This document shows positions 6,809 through 12,775 of a stretch of DNA of 12,775 bases, one piece after another. The stretch covers positions 1-12,775 of the forward strand of contig CALMRM010000137.1 in NCBI GenBank assembly GCA_937871605.1, written 5' to 3'. Both the position numbers and the translations under genes were made by a program. Under the pieces are notes generated by a model. It ran no database searches, was not told where the DNA came from, and worked only from the letters and a program-made list of their open reading frames with translations. The DNA comes from an uncultured Terriglobus sp. (GTDB lineage Bacteria; Acidobacteriota; Terriglobia; Terriglobales; Acidobacteriaceae). Numbering within the stretch: position 1 is the first letter of the stretch; each line of letters starts with the position of its first letter.

Positions 6809-7695
6809 CGCGCGTGGTGGCCGTGCAGCCACACCAGCAGCGCTAAACCCAGGGCGATGCGGTACACCGCAAACACCGTAAAGCCGCGCCGCCGCACCCA
6901 CGCAAGGAACCACGCGACCACACCGTATGCCACCACAAACGACACGGCCATGCCAATGATCAGCACCATCCAGCGTTGCGCATCCATCACCAGCGGCGTA
7001 AGTGCTGCCGCACCACCAGCGGCTGCGATGTCCTTTGCACTGGGGTGCACCGCCTTGAGCAGGGAGTAGCCGGTGGCTGCGACCATCGTGGGGATGGATA
7101 GCAGGAACGAGAACTCCAGGGCGGATGGGCGGTCCATGCCCACCAACTGCCCAGCGGCAATGGTGCTCATAGAGCGCGACGTCCCCGGCACCACGGCGCT
7201 CAGCACCTGGCACAGACCGATCCAAATGGCCTGCGGCAGGCTCATGTCCTCCACATGGGTCACGGTGGGTTCACGCCGGCTGCTCCACGCGTCCACGATC
7301 CACATGACAATGCCGCCGATCAGCAGGGCCAGCGCGATCACCGTGAGGTTTTCGAGGTTTTCACCGATCTTTTTTGTCAGGAGCTTGGCTGGTACTGCCG
7401 TGCACACAAATGCGATCAGGGTGAGTGAAATGGGGTGCGTCAGCCAGGTTTTCTCGCCGCGCTCGCCCTGCGGAAACGTGCGCAGGTACTGAAGGATGCG
7501 GAGCAGAAAGAAGAGCAGCAACGCCAGTATGGCGCCAAGCTGGATGACAATCGTGTACATCTTCCAGAACGGGTCCGTCAGCGAGACGTGCAGGGCAGCC
7601 TCAGCCAGCCGGAGGTGGGCTGTGGAACTGACGGGTAGAAACTCGGTGAGCCCTTCCACAATGCCCAGGATCACAGAGAGAATGTAGTCGTTCAA
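6805..7695 (-). CDS. uppP: Undecaprenyl-diphosphatase UppP (BacA family)
   Basis: This enzyme dephosphorylates undecaprenyl diphosphate to recycle the lipid carrier for peptidoglycan and other envelope polymers. The 296-residue, multi-helix protein carries both family motifs: GIVEGLTEFLPVSSTAHL (residues 11-28, with the acidic E14 and E18, S24 and H27) and PGTSRS (170-175, R174). In E. coli UppP the corresponding residues are catalytic. The frame opens at TTG 7695; no ATG or GTG occurs upstream before an in-frame TGA, and a later start would remove part of the first motif. No Shine-Dalgarno sequence is apparent before the TTG, which suggests weak or coupled translation. It is the last gene of the dehydratase-SH3-uppP run, 33 bp after the SH3 gene's stop, and overlaps doxX tail to tail by 4 nt. 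High-level UppP is known to give bacitracin tolerance. Confidence 0.95.
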   Translation of the reverse strand: MNDYILSVILGIVEGLTEFLPVSSTAHLRLAEAALHVSLTDPFWKMYTIVIQLGAILALLLFFLLRILQYLRTFPQGERGEKTWLTHPISLTLIAFVCTAVPAKLLTKKIGENLENLTVIALALLIGGIVMWIVDAWSSRREPTVTHVEDMSLPQAIWIGLCQVLSAVVPGTSRSMSTIAAGQLVGMDRPSALEFSFLLSIPTMVAATGYSLLKAVHPSAKDIAAAGGAAALTPLVMDAQRWMVLIIGMAVSFVVAYGVVAWFLAWVRRRGFTVFAVYRIALGLALLVWLHGHHAR

Positions 7696-7728
7696 AGGGA
7701 GGTACCGGTCTTTCAGAAGTGCTCGGGA

Positions 7729-8727
7729 TCAGTCGCGGTCGCTGCCGTAAATTGCGATGCCCTGCTCCACCCTGTATACCAGACTGACCGCGCGAGTCGT
7801 GTAGAAAAAGGTGGTAAACCTATCAAAAAAATAATAGCGAAGAGCATGTGCACGCTGCGCGGCAGCGTCGGCTTTCTTTTTGTTCTCCTCTGTCGTGTAC
7901 ATGGTCACCAGAACCCCTTGCCGGTAGGTGGCGTCCCACAGCGCCTCGGCGGTTTTGGGGCCGTCCGAATATTGCTCAGCGTACTTCTGGTACAGGCCGC
8001 TCTCCATTTCCGGGCATTTCGGCAGGCCTTGCCAGTCGCCGCACAGCTTGGCGTCCAGCAGGTCGAAGGCCGCCAGCGCAGGGTACTTGCCGCTGCCCGT
8101 CTTCACCACCTTCTGCAGGGCTTTCGTATACATCTGCGGTCGCAGGTTGGGGTCCATGTCCTTGGAGGAGGGTAGCGTGCGTGCGTCGAATTTTTCCTCC
8201 TGCCAGCGGATATCCGCGGAGCGCCACGCGCTTTCACCCGCCAGCGGCGAGGCAGGGAAGTACTCTGCCACGCGACGGTACAGCAGGTGCGCTTCGCCCG
8301 CGGCAGCCTTGGGCGCGTGCGGCTCACCCGCCGCCGCCTCCTGGCTTGCGGCCTCACCGTAGATCAATTTGTCGCCATTCTGTGTCGCCGGGCCTACCAC
8401 ACCCTTGTCTCGAATCCAACCGGCACGCGGCAGAACGGCAGCGTCCGTGGAAAACTCAGGCTCATTGTCCGCCTTTTCCTCCTCCACATCTGTATTGGCG
8501 AACACCTTGACCCAAGGCCCGGAGTGCTCTGTAATGACAACCTCGTGCCCCGGCGTCACGACGGAAACCTTCTGCGACCCGGCATCCGGGGCCACATACA
8601 CATCGGCCACCTTCAGGACGGTGGCACGCTGCGCGTCTGGCGGTGGCAGCTCTGCGCCACGTTTCTGGGCGATGAGCGCTGGAACGAACAAAGTCGCAAC
8701 AAGAAGAGAGAGACGCATACAGCCCAT
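7729..8727 (-). CDS. Secreted SH3-domain protein with helical (TPR-like) C-terminal part
   Basis: The product has 332 residues. Residues 1-20 form a signal peptide (MRLSLLVATLFVPALIAQ). Residues about 35-112 are a bacterial SH3-type domain: VLKVADVYVAPDAGSQKVS, then VTPGHEVVITE and GPWVKVFANTD, closing with GWIRDKG. From about 118 it is helical with repeat-like segments (AAAGEAHLLYRRVAEYFPAS, ESAWRSADIRWQ) and a Cys pair in KLCGDWQGLPKCPEM. I recall acidobacterial SH3 proteins of the same order and length; the function is unknown, but bacterial SH3 domains often bind peptidoglycan. The ATG at 8727 overlaps the TAA of the upstream PLP-enzyme gene (TAATG), implying translational coupling; an internal ATG at 8718 is an alternative. 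A Phe/Tyr-rich, strongly AT-rich stretch near the C-terminus (7801-7836) is unlike the rest of the gene. Confidence 0.85.
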   Translation of the reverse strand: MGCMRLSLLVATLFVPALIAQKRGAELPPPDAQRATVLKVADVYVAPDAGSQKVSVVTPGHEVVITEHSGPWVKVFANTDVEEEKADNEPEFSTDAAVLPRAGWIRDKGVVGPATQNGDKLIYGEAASQEAAAGEPHAPKAAAGEAHLLYRRVAEYFPASPLAGESAWRSADIRWQEEKFDARTLPSSKDMDPNLRPQMYTKALQKVVKTGSGKYPALAAFDLLDAKLCGDWQGLPKCPEMESGLYQKYAEQYSDGPKTAEALWDATYRQGVLVTMYTTEENKKKADAAAQRAHALRYYFFDRFTTFFYTTRAVSLVYRVEQGIAIYGSDRD

Positions 8728-9749
8728 TAGACGCGCTCATCCTGCGACTGCAGCAGCAGGCTTTCGCGCAGCGCGGGGTCGAGATTGCCGCCGCTGACGA
8801 TGACGACGATTTTCTCCGCAGCTGGCAGCTCCTCCCTGTGAAACAACGCCGCTGCCAAGGTCACGGCGCCGCTGGGTTCTGGCACCGTGTCGCTGGCGCT
8901 CAGCAGCAGGCGTGTGCTCTCCAAGATTTCGTCTTCGCGAACGGTCACGATGCCGTCCACATAGCGCAGGATGTGCTCGAAGTTGCGCTTGCCCAGGCTC
9001 TGCGTGCGCAGGCCGTCGGCGATGGTCCGCGTGGTGTGCGCGCCGGCCCACTCCACCAGCGTGCGTGAGCGGAAGCTCTCCGCAGCGTCCGCTGCCAGTT
9101 CTGGTTCGCAGCCCCACACCTCTGCCCGTGCGCCCGCCAGCTTCAGTGCCGTGGCTACGCCGCTCAACAGTCCGCCGCCGCTCACGGGTGACAGTACCAG
9201 GTCGGCGTCAGGCAGCTGCTCTGCAATCTCGAGCCCGCAGGTGGCCTGCCCAGCGATGATGTACTCGTCGTCATAGGGCTCCACCATGACGTAGCCGTGC
9301 TCCGCCACCAGCTGCTCTGCGCGCTGTTTGCGCTCCGTGCTGGCCGGGCCCACCAGCACCACCTCCGCGCCCAGCGCAAGGGTCGCCTCGCGCTTGATGC
9401 GGGGTGCATTTTCCGGCATCACGATGACGGCCTTGGTCCCCAGTGCACGTGCGGCATACGCGACGCCTTGCGCGTGGTTGCCGCTGGAATACGTGATGAC
9501 GCCGCGCCGCAGTTCCTCGGGCGACAGCGAGGCCACCTTGTTGTACGCGCCGCGCAGCTTGAAGCTGCCGATCGGTTGCTCATTCTCGGCCTTGAGCCAG
9601 ATCTCTGGCAGCGCGCCAGCCGCGGTAAGGCCCGCCCCACGCAGCCGCTGCAGGTCCAGGCGATGCAGGCCCGTACGGACCGCGGTGTTTGCGATGCGCT
9701 GCCGGGCTGCGTGGATATCGGGCAGCGATACGAGAGGGAGGTTCGACAT
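8727..9749 (-). CDS. Serine/threonine dehydratase or racemase, PLP fold type II
   Basis: The product has 340 residues from ATG 9749; a GTG at 9767 would add six. The PLP lysine is K64 in GSFKLRGAYN, the Asn loop is SSGNHAQG (88-95), and the phosphate-binding loop is SGGGLLSG (190-197). The order E214-P-E-L-A218-A-D220 matches the divalent-metal site of serine racemase-type enzymes. The C-terminal SGGN is also present. There is no ACT regulatory domain, so this is not the long feedback-regulated biosynthetic IlvA; IlvA-like threonine deaminase activity, serine/threonine racemization and 3-hydroxyaspartate ammonia-lyase activity all remain possible. Ser89 sits where human serine racemase has its second catalytic base, a position that is Ala in E. 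coli IlvA and TdcB as I recall. No strong ribosome site is visible. Its stop overlaps the start of the SH3 gene by 1 nt. Cytoplasmic. Confidence 0.9.
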   Translation of the reverse strand: MSNLPLVSLPDIHAARQRIANTAVRTGLHRLDLQRLRGAGLTAAGALPEIWLKAENEQPIGSFKLRGAYNKVASLSPEELRRGVITYSSGNHAQGVAYAARALGTKAVIVMPENAPRIKREATLALGAEVVLVGPASTERKQRAEQLVAEHGYVMVEPYDDEYIIAGQATCGLEIAEQLPDADLVLSPVSGGGLLSGVATALKLAGARAEVWGCEPELAADAAESFRSRTLVEWAGAHTTRTIADGLRTQSLGKRNFEHILRYVDGIVTVREDEILESTRLLLSASDTVPEPSGAVTLAAALFHREELPAAEKIVVIVSGGNLDPALRESLLLQSQDERV

Positions 9750-9831
9750 ACCGCTATTGTGGCGCACCGGACGACCGCCGGCACACCATTGGCGTCACGC
9801 GACAAATGTTGCGCGGGAGCGGCGCGTTGTG

Positions 9832-9840
9832 TGCTATGGT
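9832..9840 (+). promoter_or_regulatory. Possible extended -10 promoter for the S53 peptidase gene
   Basis: TGCTATGGT has the extended TGn motif followed by a -10-like TATGGT (9835-9840), 38 nt before the start codon at 9879. A TTGCGC at 9809-9814 is a poor -35 with 20-bp spacing. The element lies in the 129-bp divergent gap with the PLP-enzyme gene. Confidence 0.35.
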
Positions 9841-9878
9841 TCGCGTACAGATCAATCTACCCACCCTGGAGTCTCTGG

Positions 9879-12044
9879 ATGCTCACTGCAGCCCCAACTC
9901 TTCGCAGGTCGCTGTGCCTTACTGCACTGGCCTTTGCTGCCGCACTGCCCGCTCAACAACACAAACGCAACGTGGTAAGCGGGCCCATCAGCGATGCCAA
10001 CCTTGTTGTTCTCCATGGCAACGTCCGGCCAGAGGTGACGGCGGCAAACGACCGCGGGCTCCGCAATGGTGACGCTACGCTCACCGGCCTGCTGGTTCTG
10101 CATCGCTCGGAGGGGAACGAAGCAGCCTTCCAAAGCTACCTGGCACAGCTGAACGACCCGAAGTCAGCCAACTTCCACAAGTGGCTGAGCAGCAGCGAGA
10201 TTGGCACCACCTACGGTCCGTCTTCGGAAGATCTTGCACGCGTCTCCGAGTGGCTTGCAGACCGCGGCCTGGCCGCTGGTACACCTTCGCCGGATGGCAC
10301 ATCGCTGGAGTTCCAGGGTACGGTGGCGAAGGTCGCCTCTGCGTTCCACACCGCCATCCACGACCTGAGTGTGGAGGGTGAGTCGCACTTCGCCAATGTG
10401 TCGGATCCCGAGATTCCAGCGGCGTTGGCTCCGCTGGTGACAGGCGTGGCGTCGCTGAATGACTTTCAGCCCAAACCCATGTCGCACCTGGCACACATGC
10501 CCGCTGCAGATGGCATTCGGCCCACGGGCAGCAACTACCTGAGTGCGGCGGACCTGGCGACCATCTACAACTTCAAGCCGCTGTTTGCGAATGGCATCAC
10601 CGGTCGTGGGCAAACCATCGTCCTGATCGAGAACACCGACCTGTACAGCGTGGGTGACTGGCAGGTGTTTCGCAAAAATTTCGGCCTGGCCCGTGCGTAT
10701 CCATACGCCACACTGACGCAGGTCAACCCCACGGGCACCAACACCTGCACCGACCCTGGCGTGAACACCAACGACACGGAAGCCGCCATCGACGTGGAGT
10801 GGTCACTGGCTGCGGCACCGAACGCCAACATTGTCAATGCCTCGTGCCGGGCTGCCAATGGTATCTTTGGCGGGTTTATCGCCCTGGCAAACCTGCTGCA
10901 GACTGCAACTCCGCCCAAGGTGGTGAGCATCAGTTACGGCTCGCCGGAAACATCGCTGGGCGCGACGTACAACGCCTACATCAACAACCTGTACGCGACG
11001 GCTGCGGCAGAGGGTGTGTCGGTCTTTGTGTCCTCAGGTGACTCCAGCGCCGATGCGTATGACCGCAGCGGGACCACGCTGGTCCCGGCCACCCATGGCA
11101 TCTCGATCAGCGGCTTCATGTCGACGCCGTACAACGTCTCCGTGGGCGGCACGGACTTCGGCTATACGCCGCTGGCCACGCCGGGTGTGTACTTCAACAC
11201 CACCAACGGTCCGAACTTTCAGACCGCCAACACCTACATTCCTGAAGTCCCCTGGAACTATTCCTGCGCTGGCAACCTCTATGCGGCGTACCTCGGCTTC
11301 CCGTCGGTCGGGCCCAACAGCCTGTGCAACAGTGGATCGTACATCAACACCGTGCGCCCCCGCTCGCTGCAGGTGGCCGGCGGTGGCGGCGGCCCCAGCG
11401 CCTGCGCGTTTGGCACCCGTGCCGTGGCCGGTGTGGTAGGTGGTACGTGCGCGGGCTATCCGAAGCCGGTGTGGCAGAGCCTGCTGGGCGTGCCGAACGA
11501 CGGTGTGCGCGACACCCCAGACGTCTCGCTCATGGCCTCGAATGGCTTTTGGGGAACGTCCTACGCGGTGTGCATCTCGGATGCTTCGCAGGGCTTTAGC
11601 CCATGCGGTGCCGATCCTGCGACCTGGGCCGGATACGGTGGCACGTCCATCTCCAGCCCCATCTGGGCGGGCATTCAGGCATTGGTCAACCAGGCAACCG
11701 GCGAGAGCTGGGGCAATCCGAACCCGGTGCTCTACACCCTGGCGCGCAGCCAGTACGGCGCCTCAGGCAGTTCCGCGTGCAATTCGTCGCTGGGCAATGC
11801 CGTGGGGCCGGGCTGCGTGTTCTACGACGTCACCCAGGGTGACAATGTGGCTCTCTGCACCGGCACGATCAACTGCTTCAACTCCGGCGGTATGTATGGT
11901 TCGCTGTCGGTCAGCAGCACCACATTTCAGCCGGCGTACCCGGCTACTGTGGGATGGGATTTCACAACCGGCATCGGCACCACAAACGCGACCAACATCG
12001 TGAATGCCTGGACCGCCTACGCAGGTACGAGCGCTAGTCAGTAA
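9879..12044 (+). CDS. Secreted S53 (sedolisin/kumamolisin-type) serine-carboxyl peptidase
   Basis: This is an acid-type endopeptidase precursor of 721 residues. Residues 1-26 form a signal peptide (LRRSLCLTALAFAAALPAQQ). Residues about 30-200 form the pro-kumamolisin activation domain (SANFHKWLSSSEIG; GTSLEFQGTVAKVASAF). The catalytic domain covers about 215-715. Its triad is visible as E301/D305 in TEAAIDVEW and S590 in GYGGTSISSP, with the oxyanion Asp at D388 in VSSGDSS. RDTPDVSLMA (545-554) is also typical, and the Ca-site segments FYDVTQGDN (648-656) and GWDFTTGIG (692-700) close the domain. Twelve cysteines after the signal peptide suggest disulfides and an extracytoplasmic life. ATG 9879 has TGGAG 7 nt upstream; the frame is open much further upstream (to 9297) but that part is antisense to the PLP-enzyme gene and not protein-like. 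The likely role is extracellular protein degradation. A hairpin and a PEP-CTERM gene follow. Confidence 0.95.
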   Translation: MLTAAPTLRRSLCLTALAFAAALPAQQHKRNVVSGPISDANLVVLHGNVRPEVTAANDRGLRNGDATLTGLLVLHRSEGNEAAFQSYLAQLNDPKSANFHKWLSSSEIGTTYGPSSEDLARVSEWLADRGLAAGTPSPDGTSLEFQGTVAKVASAFHTAIHDLSVEGESHFANVSDPEIPAALAPLVTGVASLNDFQPKPMSHLAHMPAADGIRPTGSNYLSAADLATIYNFKPLFANGITGRGQTIVLIENTDLYSVGDWQVFRKNFGLARAYPYATLTQVNPTGTNTCTDPGVNTNDTEAAIDVEWSLAAAPNANIVNASCRAANGIFGGFIALANLLQTATPPKVVSISYGSPETSLGATYNAYINNLYATAAAEGVSVFVSSGDSSADAYDRSGTTLVPATHGISISGFMSTPYNVSVGGTDFGYTPLATPGVYFNTTNGPNFQTANTYIPEVPWNYSCAGNLYAAYLGFPSVGPNSLCNSGSYINTVRPRSLQVAGGGGGPSACAFGTRAVAGVVGGTCAGYPKPVWQSLLGVPNDGVRDTPDVSLMASNGFWGTSYAVCISDASQGFSPCGADPATWAGYGGTSISSPIWAGIQALVNQATGESWGNPNPVLYTLARSQYGASGSSACNSSLGNAVGPGCVFYDVTQGDNVALCTGTINCFNSGGMYGSLSVSSTTFQPAYPATVGWDFTTGIGTTNATNIVNAWTAYAGTSASQ

Positions 12045-12049
12045 ACCAA

Positions 12050-12072
12050 GGCAGGCGGCATAGCCGCCTGCC
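12050..12072 (+). terminator. Perfect hairpin between the peptidase and PEP-CTERM genes
   Basis: GGCAGGCGGC (12050-12059) and GCCGCCTGCC (12063-12072) are perfect 10-bp complements around the loop ATA, 5 nt after the peptidase stop. There is no T-run after it (AGTGCCACAC follows), so it is either a non-canonical terminator or an intercistronic mRNA-stabilising structure that lets some transcription continue. Confidence 0.5.
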
Positions 12073-12090
12073 AGTGCCACACAAGTACAT

Positions 12091-12096
12091 AAGGAG
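12091..12096 (+). promoter_or_regulatory. Ribosome binding site that sets the PEP-CTERM gene start
   Basis: AAGGAG lies 7 nt before ATG 12104. This excludes the in-frame GTG at 12074, which precedes the site. The out-of-frame ATG at 12100 would have a 3-nt spacing. Confidence 0.75.
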
Positions 12097-12103
12097 CCGA
12101 TGC

Positions 12104-12724
12104 ATGCCCCGACTACGTTCTCTCTTCTCCCTTTGTGCTGTACTGCTGCTCTCCCTCGCGGCACATGCAGACACCTGCAATGGGTTCAGCAACAACCTTG
12201 TCTCCAACTGCAGCTTCGAGACCGGCTCCTTTTCTAATTGGACTGGAACCTCGACGACGAACATTTTTTCGGGTGTGGATAGTCTCACCCCTTACTCCGG
12301 TCGATACGGAGCCTACCTCGGCTCGGATGGCTCCACAGCGGCTCTCACGCAAAACGTCAACACGGTAGCGGGCGGCTTGTACCTGATTGAGTTTGCGTTG
12401 ATGAACGACACGTCACCGTCACTCGGCTACACCAATAGTTTCGCCCTGCAGTTTGGCGGGAACACGATCTTCTCTCAAAGCGCCATCGCAGCCGGCCCGT
12501 ACATGCTGTATTCCTTCACCGTCGGAACTACCCTGACCTCAACGCCGCTCTCGTTCGTCACGCGAAATGATGCGGGCGACTTCGATCTAGATTCCATCAG
12601 CGTGACACCCTCAGCGGCCATCTCGGTGACACCAGAGCCGTCAAGCTGGTTGCTGGTCGCGACAGGTTTTGCAGCATGCGTGAGTTGTGTTAAACGGCGT
12701 TCGCTGGGCCGCGTATCTGTATAG
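12104..12724 (+). CDS. PEP-CTERM sorted surface protein
   Basis: This is a 206-residue protein. Residues 1-22 form a signal peptide (MPRLRSLFSLCAVLLLSLAAHA). Residues about 23-170 form a beta-sandwich-like domain that begins with NNLVSNCSFETGSFSNWTG and ends with DFDLDSISVTP, a pattern frequent in PEP-CTERM proteins and resembling carbohydrate-binding-like modules. The C-terminus has the sorting signal: TPEPSSW (PEP at 177-179), a hydrophobic segment (182-196), then the basic cluster KRRS. Exosortase would be expected to cleave near PEP and deliver the protein to the cell surface or exopolysaccharide. No exosortase is encoded in this window. It follows the secreted peptidase by 59 bp on the same strand; shared export to the surface is the only evident link. 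The ligand is unknown. Confidence 0.88.
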   Translation: MPRLRSLFSLCAVLLLSLAAHADTCNGFSNNLVSNCSFETGSFSNWTGTSTTNIFSGVDSLTPYSGRYGAYLGSDGSTAALTQNVNTVAGGLYLIEFALMNDTSPSLGYTNSFALQFGGNTIFSQSAIAAGPYMLYSFTVGTTLTSTPLSFVTRNDAGDFDLDSISVTPSAAISVTPEPSSWLLVATGFAACVSCVKRRSLGRVSV

Positions 12725-12753
12725 GATGGCTACCTGCCACTTGCAACAGGAGA

Positions 12754-12773
12754 GCCCACCCCAATGGGCGGGC
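12754..12773 (+). terminator. Possible terminator hairpin after the PEP-CTERM gene
   Basis: GCCCACCC (12754-12761) pairs with GGGCGGGC (12766-12773) with one A-C mismatch and a CAAT loop, 30 nt after the stop codon. The window ends 2 nt later, so any T-run cannot be seen. An AGGAG with a downstream ATG (12764) overlaps it, so the start of another gene is a less likely alternative. Confidence 0.35.
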
Positions 12774-12775
12774 CG

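Noticed and set aside
9297..9878. 194-codon upstream extension of the S53 peptidase
   Set aside because: It is antisense to the PLP-enzyme gene and not protein-like; a signal peptide and ribosome site mark the start at 9879.

Overview
The window is GC-rich with dense, mostly short-spaced genes. Its protein families point to an Acidobacteriota genome, most likely Acidobacteriaceae (Terriglobus/Granulicella/Edaphobacter-like). The evidence is an OmpA-type protein with a lineage-typical N-terminal domain, an SH3/TPR-like secreted protein of a type I recall from that group, a pro-kumamolisin (S53) peptidase and a PEP-CTERM protein. The assignment is inferred from protein character, not from a database search.

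Layout: (1) 1-1093, minus strand: the N-terminal 364 residues of an OmpA-family envelope protein that runs off the left edge. (2) 1094-1291: a divergent intergenic region with a strong interrupted inverted repeat. (3) 1292-2227, plus: a secreted/membrane-anchored DUF3999-like protein, overlapping at its 3' end a small minus-strand ORF. (4) 5465 down to 2224, minus: ftsK, an 88-residue membrane coiled-coil protein, and a 49-residue signal-peptide-like ORF, probably one transcription unit. (5) 5466-5869: a 404-bp gene-free stretch, then plus-strand genes for a PA2169-type four-helix-bundle protein (DUF2383) and a DoxX-family membrane protein, separated by a terminator-like hairpin. (6) 9749 down to 6805, minus: a serine/threonine dehydratase-type PLP enzyme, an SH3-domain protein and undecaprenyl-diphosphatase UppP, closely packed (TAATG junction, then a 33-bp gap) and probably one operon, convergent with doxX. 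(7) 9879-12724, plus: a secreted S53 serine-carboxyl peptidase followed by a PEP-CTERM surface protein, with a perfect hairpin between them; a terminator-like hairpin lies at the right edge.

The common theme is the cell envelope: OmpA-like peptidoglycan/outer-membrane anchoring, chromosome translocation at the septum (FtsK), recycling of the undecaprenyl carrier (UppP), and secreted or sorted proteins. No mobile element, CRISPR array, tRNA or rRNA was recognised. I do not see a clear new multi-gene system. The points most worth a second look are the racemase-like active site of the PLP enzyme in an operon with uppP, the AT-rich divergent patch in the SH3 gene, the large inverted repeat at 1155-1199, the S53/PEP-CTERM pair, and an unlisted 49-residue small protein gene.
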